From: Strongylocentrotus droebachiensis | Lineage: Eukaryota > Echinodermata > Echinoidea > Camarodonta > Strongylocentrotidae | Reading direction: 5' to 3' | NCBI GenBank assembly: GCA_035222895.1 | Contig: JAVYIG010007520.1 | Coordinates: forward strand, 1-64,000 | Length of the DNA: 64,000 nucleotides | Shown: piece by piece, positions 38,189 to 50,786 of the stretch | Numbering within the stretch: the stretch's first letter is position 1 | How the letters are laid out: every line of letters begins with the position of its first letter | Position numbers and translations under genes: made by a program | The notes under the pieces: generated by a model | What the model saw: only the letters and a program-made list of their open reading frames with translations | Databases searched by the model: none | Told to the model about the DNA's origin: nothing

Positions 38189-40046
38189 AGGGCGTGTTCA
38201 TGCTTCACTTTTTCTGGCCAGAATCAGGCATCTGTTACGCGTTTAGTTTAAAACACGGTTGCGTCCATGCTTACTTTTGTAGAATCACCGAAAAACGGCG
38301 ATCACGATCGCCGATTGTAAACTCACAAAAAGATGCGTTTACAATTTGTAAACGCGTTTAAATGGAGTCAACGCACTGACCTCTAGTGTGTCTATGTAGC
38401 ATGCACAGTGAAGGTTTGCGAATCCAGCTGGAAGACCAATTAAGGCCACACAAGGAGAATTGCCTGGATGAGCCAGAGAAGTAAGCATGAACAGTACACC
38501 GTGGAACTGCGATCACGATGAGCGTTTACGATGAGCGTTTCAGGGTGCGTTCAATCGAATTTTCGAAGCTAGAATCACAAACATGAATCACAATTCAAAA
38601 CGCCGTTACAAAAAGCAAGGTCACTGCGGTTTGCGTTCAAGCGATTTTTCATCAACGCTGATTCTAGCTCATTGCGAGCCAAACCACTGCGCATCACACT
38701 GCGCAGTATGGCCCAGGAACTTCGGCGCGCGCTTTCTGGAATTGTTTACGGCCGACTGTCGACTGCTGTTTTGAGCATAGATCGCAATAATAAGACAAAG
38801 AATGAGAAGGTGATAGAAGGAAGAAACAAAGAATAACATAAGGAAAGACAGAAAGATAAAGTCGATGGAATGATTAAAACAAAGAATAACATAAGAGAAG
38901 GTGAAAGAAGGAAGAATCGAAGAATAACATAAGGAAAGACAGAAAGACAGAAAGAGAGAGTGAATGAATGCTTAAAACAAAGAATTACATAAAAGGTGAT
39001 AGAAGGAAAAAACAAAGCATAACATAAGAATAGAAGGAAGAAACAAAGAATAACAAAAGAGAAGGTAATAGAACGAAAAAACAAAGAATAACATAAAAAT
39101 AGAAGGAAGAAACAAAGAATAACATAAGGAAAGACAGAAAGATAATGTGAAAAAAGGAAGGAACAAAGAATGACATAAGGAAGAACAGAAAGAGAAAGTG
39201 ATAGAATGATTAAAACAAAGAATAACATAAGAGAAGGTGAAAGAAGGAAGAATCAAAGAATAACATAAGGAAAGATAGAAAGAGAAAGTAACAGAATGAT
39301 TAAAACAAAGAATAACATAAGAGAAAGTGATAGAATTATAAAAACAAAGAATAACATAAGAGAAGATGATAGAAGGAAGAAACAAAGAATAACATAAGGA
39401 AAGACAGAAAGAGAAATTGATAGAATGCTTAAAACAAAGAATTACATAAGAAAAGGTGATAGAAGGTAAAAACAAAGAATAACATAAGTATAGAAGGAAG
39501 AAACAAAGAATAACATGAGAAAAGACAGAAAGAGCAAATGATAGAATGATAAAAACAAAGAATAACATAAGAAAAGGTGATAGAAGGAAAAAAACAAAGA
39601 ATAACATAAGAATAGAAGGAAGAAACAAAGAATAACATAAGGAAAGACAGAAAGAGAAAATGATAGAAGGAAAAACAAGGAATAACATAACGGAACAGGC
39701 CACGATGGTATAGTGAACGCAAATTGCATGCAAAGCGGGCGCGCGGTTTTTCCCAAACCGGAAGAGGCTTCGTCATACAATCATGATTGAGAACTCCGTC
39801 CGTTCAATCGAATTTTAGCGACCGTGATTCTTTTGAATCATGATACAAAACGCATCTTTTTCAGCGTTTCATGTTTGTGTTTTCAAACACGTTTATTTTT
39901 ACGACCGACGAAAAAATCGCTTGAACGCATTGCGTTTTAAACTAAACGTCTTTAGAAACCGTGATTCTAGGGTGAAAAAGTGTCGATTAAACGCACCCTC
40001 AGATCGCTCATTCTACCTTCAAAATCAAGCATGAACGCGCCCCTAA
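38189..40046. mobile_element. Nested inverted-repeat elements enclosing a minisatellite
   Basis: Outer termini GGGCGTGTTCATGCTT and AAGCATGAACGCGCCC. An inner pair starts CAGGGTGCGTTCAATCGA (38541) and ends TCGATTAAACGCACCCTCA (about 40001). Both look like terminal repeats of cut-and-paste transposons. No transposase frame is seen. Confidence 0.65.
38780..39690 (+). repeat. Purine-rich minisatellite (AACAAAGAATAACATAAG units)
   Basis: Many repeats of GAAGAAACAAAGAATAACAT with AGGAAAGACAGAAAGAGAAA spacers. Minus-strand open frames of up to 253 codons are repeat translations (CYSLFLPSI and similar) and not genes. Confidence 0.88.
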
Positions 40047-40273
40047 ATGTGAACCTTGTTTTTTGCAAAATTTAATGACCCTCCTAACATGTGGTTGGGA
40101 CCATGATCTAAACTACATGTATGCATGTAAAATAACAATATCTGTACAGACATGCATGGCAGGACTTTGCAACCAGCTCCCCTTTTCAAGGATACAGGCT
40201 TAACCTTTCCCCATACCAGGGGTCACATTATTGCTTTGAGGTAGAAACTAGAATGACCCAAAACTTCTAGCTA

Positions 40274-40482
40274 CACTCTAAAAACTGAAATGTTAAATCA
40301 CTATTTCAAAGGGCAGAGGAGTGACCACTTTTTCAAAATGGTAGAGTAAAAACACTTTGAACATGCTGGATTCAACATTATAAAGGTTCCAGCATGTTAA
40401 AATTATCAATCTGATGTTTTTAAAAGAGTGGTCACTCCTTAGCCCTTTTAAATGGTGATTCAACATTTCAGTTTTTAGAGTG
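40274..40482. mobile_element. MITE, CACTCTAAAAACTGAAATG termini
   Basis: Left CACTCTAAAAACTGAAATGT and right ACATTTCAGTTTTTAGAGTG are reverse complements; inner arms (GAGTGACCACTTTT, AAGAGTGGTCACTCC) pair as well. 209 bp, no coding capacity. Confidence 0.8.
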
Positions 40483-41568
40483 TTTGTTCACATTTCACAA
40501 GGTCCTATAGTTTCGAAACTGTAAAGGGCAATCCAACCTTTGTAATATTCTCATTTGCATGAAAGCAGCAAAATAAGAGATACAGAATGGCACAAAGTTT
40601 GAAATAAACCAGACCAAAAATAAGAGTTATTTACATTTTTGAAATATGAGATAATTTTTGTAATAATACACATTTGCTTGAAAGCAGCATATTAAGAGGT
40701 ACAGAATGGAGAAAATTTGAAATTAACCGTACCAATATATTGAATAAGAGTTACAAATATTTGAAATTTGAGATCACTTACTCTTTGCTAATCTCAAATT
40801 GGCAATTTGGTTAGTGATTAATGGACAACTCTCCCGTTTGTCATGTACACCAATATTATTCATTTCCATTGGCCTTTGTTGAATACTTTGAGATGTAATT
40901 TTAATATGTCACTTTCTCAAGACTCATAAATCGGGAAAAATAAAAATAATTCACATACCAGTACTTTCTGTACTTATAACATTTACACAACTTGGAATAA
41001 GGGTATAAATGATTTAGTTGTTATGCTAGTGCCTATTTGTACCTTGAAAAGGGATTGTTGAACTCCCTGGCAGTTAAGAATTTTATCAGGATCTAACTAA
41101 TCAGCTTTTCCTCCTTGAATTATATTCCACTCCTTATATCAACGTTTACATTAATAAATGTTTATTAAATGAGAATGATAATTACTAATTTGACAAAAAA
41201 TGCCAATTTGTACACAAACATAGCAATTGCATATTCAACACTCGATTGCCAATTTAAAGACTGGTGGTGTGAGGGGAGGGATCGCTTTAACAAGTACGCC
41301 AGGCTGCATACAGTATGTCCCAAACACCTTTTCCGCTCACATGAATACATTCACCTTTTGCAGCACAAACCAATGCAAGGAGGTGCGTAACAGAGTAGTG
41401 TCTGGACAGGGAGACTATGCCCGGCAGCTAACCATGTAAACGATCATCGGATCGGACACCGATCCGATCAGGGGTGATCGGATAATAATTTCCGATCGCC
41501 GATCAATAAAAATGATCAGAAAAAAAATCGGCAGAATTTTTTTTTTTTTAATGCCGAAGATTTTCAAG

Positions 41569-41772
41569 TTTTTGGCTATCAAATGCTTTAAAGAAATTCA
41601 TAGCTGGGATTATTTTGTCTGCATGTTTTGCCTCTCCTCTTAGACCAATATTATTAATTTCAAAGTCATGAAAAGGCACTAAATATCAACAAACATGGTC
41701 TACAACAACTCCACATGACAAAATAATCCCAGCTATGAATTTTTTTAAAGCATTTGATTGCCAAAAACTTGA
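41569..41772. repeat. Inverted repeat with arms of about 60 bp
   Basis: CAAGTTTTTGGCTATCAAAT...TAGCTGGGATTATTTTGTC pairs with GACAAAATAATCCCAGCTA...TTGCCAAAAACTTG. GATCGG-rich flanks (41450-41510, 41770-41820) may be the outer termini of the same element. Confidence 0.7.
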
Positions 41773-43583
41773 TACCGATACCGATCAAAGGTGCGAGGGT
41801 GTCGCTCCGATCTTCCGATCCAATCAGAGCCCCAACTTACAGGGTTACCGGCAGCCCAGTGGACTTTGATCAAACAAACGAGGTACCAATATCTGAATGT
41901 TGGAACATTCAGAAGGAAGCTAGTACCTTTATACAAAATATGGACGTCTGCCGGGGGCCCCTCTGCTGCATGTGGCCCCTGGGGCAGGTGAAAAGGAGTC
42001 TAAAAATGTGTTTGATCAAATGAACAGGGTACCGTGCATTTTGGGGCCCCCATATGCAGCAGAGGGGCTCCAGCAGCAACTATATAAATTTGGATACACT
42101 ATGTATAATACTCAGATATACATTAAGTACATGTACCTCATTTGTTTGATAACTCCATTGTTCCCTTGCTCCTTTGCTATCCAAATGACACTTTTTGAAC
42201 GATACACTTTCAGACATGAAATAGTAACCCACCTCAAAATGCAGCTGCACAACTTTGCCAATAAATAAAAAGCCAGAGGAAGGGGGCAGGGGAAGTAGGG
42301 GAAAAACCACGAAAGAGCCCCTATGCCTACTCATTCATGTACTGTTTGTCTCTGCATTATATGATACAGAAGCATGCTCCGCTTAAAAAAAACGGCATCA
42401 ATTATGCCCAGGGAAAAAAATATTAAAACAATTTTGGGGGCTACTTTTCAAGCTTGCTTGCATGAAAATAACACTATTTAATTTGTTTGGGGGCTCTTTT
42501 TGGCATTTCGGGGGCAAACTCACCCAGAGCCCCCTGTGTATTTTTTCTACGCCACAGCGATTGTTTTTATGCAGATTAATGTCTTGAGTCTGAATGAGGT
42601 TTACTGTAATTATGCACATGCTAATGATGGGTACATACAATCTAAATATCATCATCTATTAAGCCCAGCACTCAATACACGATATGACTGCAATCCAATT
42701 CTCAACAAAAATGGCAATTATATTAGTTATAGAAATCTAAACAATGGACGTTTCGCTGATTTAGGTTGTAAATAATGATAAGAATACTCACAACCAAAAT
42801 GTTGGTGCCTTCAAGCTTTCTTGTCAGAATAGGCATTAAAAAGTAGACAATTGTACGACTGATCTGACGTCATTACGATTCTGAGCCGATTTAGCTTTTC
42901 CTCTTTCAAGGAAGCTTGGAATTCCCTAAAATGCAAATTTCGTTAATCCCAAGACTATTCAGATCCTCGATCATTAAGATTTTACTATGTTTAAATGTTC
43001 ATGTAAAAGTTGTTGCAATTTTGTCATAACCGGATTACAGTTGGATTGTGTAGTGTATGCTGGGCCTTTGGCAGGATTACAACAAAGGCAAGCTGGTATC
43101 GGGGTTAGCATCAGGATGGCAATTTATTAGCCAAACTTACCGTCATTTCTCTCAGGTACAACCTGCTCGGCATGTTTCTCACAAATGCCTAATTTCAAGA
43201 AAAAGTTTTGTCATAAAGGGTGCATTCACACTACCAAGCCTCTTATCAGAATTGAAAGGTACATCACCATTTCATCGAACACGATAATTCTTCATTTGAA
43301 AGGGAAAACTTATTCAACATGATTACACTTCTCTTCTGTAAAATGTGTCTACGACTGCAATGAACTATTTAGGATCTTCGAAAAGGCTTTGGTAACGTTG
43401 TTAAAGAATTATTTTCCATTCTATTTAACTCTTTGTAAATCATATCCAGTTAAAGTGCAATTTTCTTAGAGAAATTATATTTATTATTGTTATTTTTTAC
43501 TAGAGCTCTAAATACTGTTTACCAAAAAATAAATGATAATTAACAAAAAATGACCAAAATATGAGCTTGATTTTGAGTCTTAC

Positions 43584-43680
43584 CCAGTAGGTCCCCCCAG
43601 TCAGTCAGGTCTTGTAAACTTTCACAGATAACAGGACGGACATCAGGGCTAGCTCCTTCCGATGCCGATGAAGATTCCAT
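43584..43680 (-). CDS. Candidate upstream coding exon 1a (start Met, 32 codons plus 1 nt)
   Basis: An ATG at 43680-43678 in a good initiation context (GGGATGG) opens a reading frame beginning MESSSASEGASP and ending in a strong donor, CTGG|GTAAGA, in phase 1. The frame carries stops upstream of the ATG, and a plausible acceptor (TTTTCTATCCAG) precedes it, so part of the 5' leader may be spliced too. The peptide is acidic and serine-rich and resembles no family I recognise. Two further candidate exons with phase 1-1 follow downstream. It could be the first exon of an alternative NLR-A transcript, of an upstream ORF in its leader, or of an unrelated small gene. Confidence 0.4.
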
Positions 43681-44390
43681 CCCAATCCACCTCAATCATG
43701 CCCTTTAGGCTTAGCTGGATAGAAAAAGAAAATGACTGATCAATCCACCTCAATTCTGCCCTTTGGCTTTAGCTAGAAAACAGCAGTGTTAAAAAAATTG
43801 ATTAAAAAAATTTGATTAAAAAAATATTATGATATTGATATGACTAGCTGACAAATCTGAACTACAGTGTATGAAGACAAAAAATAGGGGTGAGAAGGAG
43901 AAGAAGAAGCAGAACAACAGCAAGAAAGAAAAAAAAACAGAAAAGGAACAAAAAGAAGAATACTTGGCATCAGTTCAGAACTGTGACCATACTTTGAACT
44001 TGCGACTCTGGCGTCGGTATGTACTTGTATTGTGCAGCCGTTTGCCTAACTCCAGGGAGCTCCGACGCCGACGCCAAAGTTGCTAACTGAACACACGCGC
44101 GCGCCCGCACCTCACCGTCGTCAGTATGGTACATACATGCAATTGTATTGTGCTGCAGTTTGATGTGAATCCAGTGAATAGGAAGTCTTCGATTTTAGGA
44201 ATAATACTCCGAAAAAGATAAGAAAATTGACACGAAACAGGAAACAAACATATTGACTTATAAATCATGACCTTTATTTTGACATTTGATGAATATTTAC
44301 TTCATTTAGGGTATTTTTTAGTAGGGTATCTCCACGCCGGAGTTACTGGGTCAAAGTTTGGCTACACTTCTGAACTAGCGCCGCTAGGTT

Positions 44391-46634
44391 TACCAGTAAG
44401 GGGCGCTGGTCCGAGAATGAGGATCGTCCTCATAAACGCGGACAAAATGCGTCCTCATAAACAAGGATCGTCTGCATTTTCGCGGACATTTTTTTTTTAT
44501 CGGCGCTCTGCAGGTTTCGGGTTACTGAACCGCCCGCTGGCAATGCCAAAAATGGATTCCCCGGGGGAAAATAACCCTAGTTGACCGTCTACTTTTATGG
44601 GTTGTCCGTCTTCCCAAGGATTTATTGCTCATAATGTGAAGGTCTCTGTACAAAGTCCATGTAAAATGCATCAAGAAAATCATCCCGGAATCCTTTTTTT
44701 GCATCGCCACTGTGCCGATCAAAAGTATGAAACGTCTGCCTTGTTTTTGAGTATGCATCGGTTGGTGTTTACAAAGACGATCCTCGTTTAAAGGGATCGT
44801 TTAACAATGTTAAATCTGATATACACGGCCCTACGTGTTATCAGTGTTTGTGATATGGTGTAATATTGAAGCCCTAAAAAAATTGCGCTTCAAAATGATC
44901 AAGAAGTGCCTCAAAAAAGTAAAAATCTTTGAGTCACCGGTTTTACCATACTCGTTTTTCCCAATAGACTGTAGTCAGTAGGGGCGCTGGTCCGAGAATA
45001 AGGATCGTCTTCATAAACGATGATCGTCTTCATAAACACGGACCGATGCGTCCTCAAAAATAAGGACCGTCTCCATTTTCGCAGACGTTTCATATTTTTG
45101 ATCGGTGCATTGACGATGCAAAAAAACAGATTCTGCAATGATTTTCTTGATGCATTTTACATTGACTTTGTACAGAGCCCTTCACATTATGAGCAATAAA
45201 TCCTTGGGAAGACAGACAACCCATAAAAGTAGACGGTGATCTAGGGTTATTTTCCCCCAGGGAAACCATTTTTGGCATCGCCAGCAGGCCGTTCTGTAAC
45301 ATGAAACCCCCAGAGCGCCGATGAAAAAAAACGTCCTCGAAAATGCAGACAACCCTTATTTTTCAGGACACATTTTGTCTGCGTTTATGAGGATATCCTT
45401 GTTTATGAGGACGATCCTCATTCTAGGACCAGCGCCCCTACTGGTAGAGTAGAGTCTCCGGTTTGCGGCATAGCCCGGTTTGCGGCCAGGGGTATCAGTA
45501 TTCCAAATAAAATAAATATGACTCGATAATAATCATTGAAACCTACCGTGGATCCCCCGGTAAGTTCTGCTTTGCCGAAAACGTCCGTAGCAGATGCTCC
45601 TGTCGGTACGGAGTATCCGTCAGCGATGTCGGAAATCTACGGCACCAGTCGGCGATGAAAATTCCAGCAGGTGCTAACTTTTAAGTTAAGAGATCGAGGC
45701 ATGACTAGATCAATATTGTAGCTCTATTTGTCCGATATTTGTCCGATTGGAGGTGAAATTTGATGTTTTTGTGGAAGTATGATGGCTGTGGTCTGTCTCC
45801 TATCGCAGATATTTTGATTGTGCCACCGCATGCCCAGTTGCATGGGGTTTGCATGGGGTGACCGCAAACCGGCACGTAATTGCGTGTTTTTCTGGTTTGC
45901 GGCGGGGGGTGTTAATACACACATAACATGCGGGATCGTGTATGATGGTATGTGTGCTGATGTGTGTACCCGCTATGACCCGATAGTTTCTAGTAGTACG
46001 TACCCCCGTATGGGATGATCCATTCGAGGAAAAGGTGAAATTGTTTAAAACTTGAAAAATTTACCGTAGCAACAGATAAACATGAAAATTTGGGTTACCC
46101 GTAGTAATTTGGTATATGCTTTGATCGTGACGTAGCGCATAAAGCTTTGTGACGTACGCGTGCCCGCAAACCGGGTAATGCGTGCCCGCAAACCGGGGAA
46201 CTCTAAGCATATGAAACGTGGTCAATGCTGACCACGCTGTGGGTCAGTTAGGTTATTTGTGACTTCTATTTAATAAGTAAGTATATGAACTCTATATTGA
46301 GGGTATTGAAGTATTCTGTGAGTATTTGCATAAAAATAAAATCGGCAGTTCCCGCCCGATCGGCCGCACACCGGAGCCAGTACTCTAGTGTTATGAAAAC
46401 CGTCAGGGGAACGGTTTTCAAAATTTGTAATTTGAATCATAAATATCTTGATAATCAGACAGGCGATCGGCTTGTAAAAGTCACGGGGTTCCTGACTGAC
46501 CTAAAGGTTTATAATTATCATTGCATCATGAGCTAAATCCAGAATTTTGTTTCAGAATCTGAGACAAAAACAAAGTTACCGGATCCCTTTAAGAAGACGA
46601 TCCTTATTCTCGGACCAGCGCCCCTACTGTTTAC
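44391..46634. mobile_element. Composite foldback: AGGGGCGCTGGTCCGAGAAT-ended elements
   Basis: The terminus AGGGGCGCTGGTCCGAGAAT occurs at about 44398 (plus) and 44979 (plus), and inverted at 45423-45442 and 46612-46630. 44396-44790 and 44977-45442 form long inverted arms. A second element with CCGGTTTGCGG repeats in both ends (45466-46203) lies inside. No transposase frame is seen. Confidence 0.7.
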
Positions 46635-46639
46635 TAGGT

Positions 46640-48290
46640 AATATTAATATCACATTTTGTGTTACATGTATCACCTAGCTCTTAGGCCAGGACAGGGACC
46701 AAGCCTAGGCCGATTCAATATCAAGTAGCAGTCTTCCGACCTATAAAAACCCTAGCGTATCTGTCGCTTTACCACGAGCCCGCGCCTGGCCTGCTGAGCT
46801 GAGCTGTGACTCTGCCTCTGGCGCTCGGGCCACATGCATGGGCCATGGCCATGTATTGGAAGCTCCATTTCCTCGCGTTTAATTCACTCGCTTCCCCTTT
46901 ATTAAACCGTAATTTCCAAAGCCACACAAACACAATCGAAGACACAAAGTACTCATAAAACTTGAGATTTATTTAAATGTTAATAATAATCTTACCATTT
47001 ATCAATAGTCTGGAATACGAGGATCTCCGGTCTTTCTGTTCATGGTTGGTCTAATTGCGCTATGTACCGTACGTCTATTATGCGCAATTCTTATGCTGCA
47101 CCTGCGATGTGTGTTCAGTTGGATCGTTACAGTACGTCGTTTTGTGTGTACTTCTTCCCGGATCCTTGCAATCATCTGAACACGCACGTACCCGCATTGT
47201 TTGTGTCGCGGGCACTAGAGGGCGATTATCACAATGGCATTTGCCTCGAAATGAAAAGAAACATATAGATTATGTCTACGTCTACCTATCTAACTTTGAT
47301 GACATATTCTCTTTTTATTTTGTAATTACAAATGTCGGAATGTCATTTGTAGGTCTACATCTTAATGCAACCCTTTCACTTTTATTCAAAATTTCAAAAT
47401 TTCATTTAAAGGTCTGGATAATGTGCATTTTTATTCTGTTTCGATGTTAATTGTTCCGTTTGTGAGGAGATTGAACTCTACCGTCAAAACATTCATTTTG
47501 GACTGGTGAGCAATTTCTTCCTCATAATTAATTGAACTTTTTCGGATACCTCTAACAGGTTAATACCTACGTATTACCGGATCAATCTTATCACTGTGAG
47601 TAAGAACAAGTTATAAATAATTATTAAAATACATGTACGTATACCCTACTTCATCAATACCTACATGCACTTACAGACTTCGGTGGTATTTAAGCGCTTT
47701 ATAACTTCACGTTTTTATTATTATTATTACTAGTGCGCTGACCACTTGTTGAAAAACAACATATAGGAGCAGTGACTATGTCCTATCGAATTAGTTTTTG
47801 TTAAATAGAAAGTGAACATGAGAAATGAAAAAGGGTGGAACGAGGAAAATGCTACTAACTTTATCATCTTGTCTTACATTATTTTGTTGGATACTATAGA
47901 GTCCACAGTTTCGGGGCAGGCATGCTCAAAACCCCGTTTATATAATAATATTGGCTGATAACAATTTACAGATGAAGAATAAATAATAATGATGAGCTGT
48001 GGTAAAGTCTGATGGTGACTATAATTATGTATTCTGTGAATGTGCCTCGAATCCCCGCTCGAATCATGGACGGTCCATGATTCGAGGCAGATTCTTAGTA
48101 GGTCCATGCTCGAAATTAGTCTCTTGGCTATCAGGTATCTATTCGGAAGCCTTTTTACTGGAGTTGTCGGTGTCGTTTTGTTGGCTTTATAGCAGTACTA
48201 GCGGTTCTAATACTATATGGCTCATTTTAATTGAGTAGGATGCGCATATTTTGACGCATAACAATATTTTTTTTCTTTCAAAATCAATTA
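46640..48290. other. No gene recognised
   Basis: Mixed unique sequence with a GC-rich patch and a TATAAAA at 46742. Short open frames on both strands lack family features. A small inverted repeat on CGAATCATGGACGGTCCATGATTCG lies near 48058. Confidence 0.4.
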
Positions 48291-48309
48291 AACTCATTAC
48301 TTGACAAAG

Positions 48310-48371
48310 CCCAGAGGGCGAAAATTTGATTCTCTCTCTCTATACATTTCATTAATTTTTTTTAAATCCGT

Positions 48372-48402
<31 letters not shown>

Positions 48403-49560
48403 CTAATCATCCCCACAACTGCCCCCCTCTCTCTCTCTCGATCCTCCACTTAGTTCTGTCGCGGTATTATCTCTCTCATTTCTGACGCCCCCTCCCCATC
48501 CCACTTTCTCTCTCTCTCTCTTTCTCCCTCTCTCTATTTCTCTTTCTTCGTAGTCTCTCTGCATGCAACCCTATTATAAACATATGTATATACATGTATA
48601 TATACAAATAAATAAATATCATCCATCTCTCTTTGTATCCGTCATCTCTCTCTCTCTTTCTCTCTCTAATCATATTACAGTCCTCTATCAGTGTCTCTAT
48701 ATCTCATTCTCCACTATTCCGTTTATTTCTGTCCCGGTACGGATCCGTCCAATTTCTGCCCCTCTTTTTCTCGTCCTTCTCATTCTCTCTTCAACAATAA
48801 TTGATGGGTTCTCCCCCTCTCTTCCCATTTTAATTTATTTCTCTTGGTGTCTCTCACTATTTGTTTTCTCTCTCTCTCTTCCTCTCAATCTTTCTATTCT
48901 CTCTCCACCACCCTCATCGTCTTCTCTCTCTCTCTCTCTAGCTCATACGTACCCATTCCTCCATATTTCTGTTCGGGTATATCTCCCGTATTTCTGATCC
49001 GCTCACTTCAATTCCTCAACTCCCCTTCCCCCTTTCCTCCCAGTCTCTCTGTAGTCGTTAATATTTCTTTTTTTTCCTCTTTTTTATCACCCTATGCTCG
49101 TTCTCTCTCACTCCCCCTATCATTCCTTTCTACAGGTACCTCTCTCTATTTTGCCCTTCCCCCTCACCCTTCGTCATATCTCTCTTCATCAATATTGATC
49201 TCTCTCTCTCTCTCACCCCGCTCCATCTCCTTTGTGCTCCCACTTTCTCTCTTTCCCTATGCTCTGTCACTGGCTGTTATTTTTTTGACGAGTTCCCCTT
49301 TTATTGATCTTCTCTCTCACTCAACTATTTTTTTTTTAGCATCTCCCTTTTCTGCTTCTCTATATTTTTGTATTTTCTTGCTTCCTCCCTTTGAAGTTTA
49401 TATTTACGTGTCCATTTCTCTCATCTCTCCCTCTCCGCGCTCCTTCCCTAACCCCCTCTTTCTCATCTCTCTCTCCCCTATCTCTCTTTTCGTCTTCCCA
49501 TGTCTCTCCTTAATTTCACATCAGGCAAAGAGATCAGAGATTCAGATAGTATATTTAAAT
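48310..49560 (+). repeat. Pyrimidine-rich block 3
   Basis: Related to blocks 1 and 2 (same CCATTCCTCCATATTT, TCATCTCTTCTAGATTTCACATCAG-type end phrases). It is followed by the paralogous flank of NLR-B, as block 2 is followed by the flank of NLR-A. Open frames are low complexity. Confidence 0.8.
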
Positions 49561-50786
49561 CTTCCTTTTTTTATTCATATTTTTATTACAAACAATTGAC
49601 ATCAATAGGCCAGTTCAGTCATGTACACCAAATGTATGCATCAACCTGTTAAGAATGTATCTCAATAGTCTGAATTCAAATTGCATACATTGGTTGTTGC
49701 TAGGTAGGACAAACATTATGGCTTGCACAGTTGTGCAAATATAACAGAATATTGAGTGTCACATGACACCATTTCAGCTAAAGGGATACAAGGATACTCG
49801 CTAACAAATACACTATCATCAAACTACAACTAGTACATTCTTGTGTTTCCTTTGTAAATCAAAGTATTGAAATATCTAAGGCACTGCAAAATGTATTACA
49901 GTAAGTCATGACCATCCGTATTACATAGAAAGACCTGTTTAGTACATCCTTTTGCATGACATAATTTAAAATGAACTCACAGATTTGAGCAATTTGTATC
50001 GTTTATTATGAAAATCAGAGTGGATTATAAACATGAAATCAAATAATCAGGAGAGGATGGTGATCAAAAGGCAAGGTGACGGAATGCTCATAAGAGTATA
50101 TCTACGTCTGTAGCTTATAAGCCAATCAGGAATGCAAACTTACTAAAATATAAAACGTATTTACAAGCCAAGTATATACAGGTTAAAAATAAATTGCATA
50201 ATCATAATCATAATGATGCAAAGAAAAGACTGGAATATGTATCATCAAATTTAGTTGAAATCCAGGACTGAATACAATCGTACAATTATAGCAGCATATT
50301 TATATGTACACTGGAATGATTTAAAGAAATCCAAGAAAATGTTTCCTCAAATAGATCTATTATGTAGTACTGGTGGCTGTAGTTATAACATGTATAAACA
50401 ATTATCCATGTCAAATCAAATATCACACTGATTACTCAGGCATGTTACATTGACAAAAGGGACATGTATCTTAACATTACAGCAACAAATTTACATGTAT
50501 ACTTGAATGATGTAAGGAAAATCTTGGAAATATTTCCTCGACTAGAATTATATAGTACTGATTTATTATATAAATAGTACTCACTACTGGATGTATTTCT
50601 AAATTTACAAACAACAATCCATGTCAGATAAAACGTTACACTGATAACTCAGGCCTATGACATACACTCTTACCAGACAAAGCTAGTTCTCAACTATCAT
50701 ATCTATCAAGTTTGCTAACATGATATGGCTCTTAACATCTGGTTCATTAGATTGTATTTAAGTATACATTTATTTGTATTGAACAT

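Noticed and set aside
38780..39690. CRISPR-like array
   Set aside because: Repeats and spacers are not distinct, the array is low complexity, and the genome is eukaryotic.
38746..39780. Minus-strand ORFs of up to 253 codons (CYSLFLPSI-type repeats)
   Set aside because: They are repeat translations of a purine-rich minisatellite, open in several frames with no codon or domain signal.
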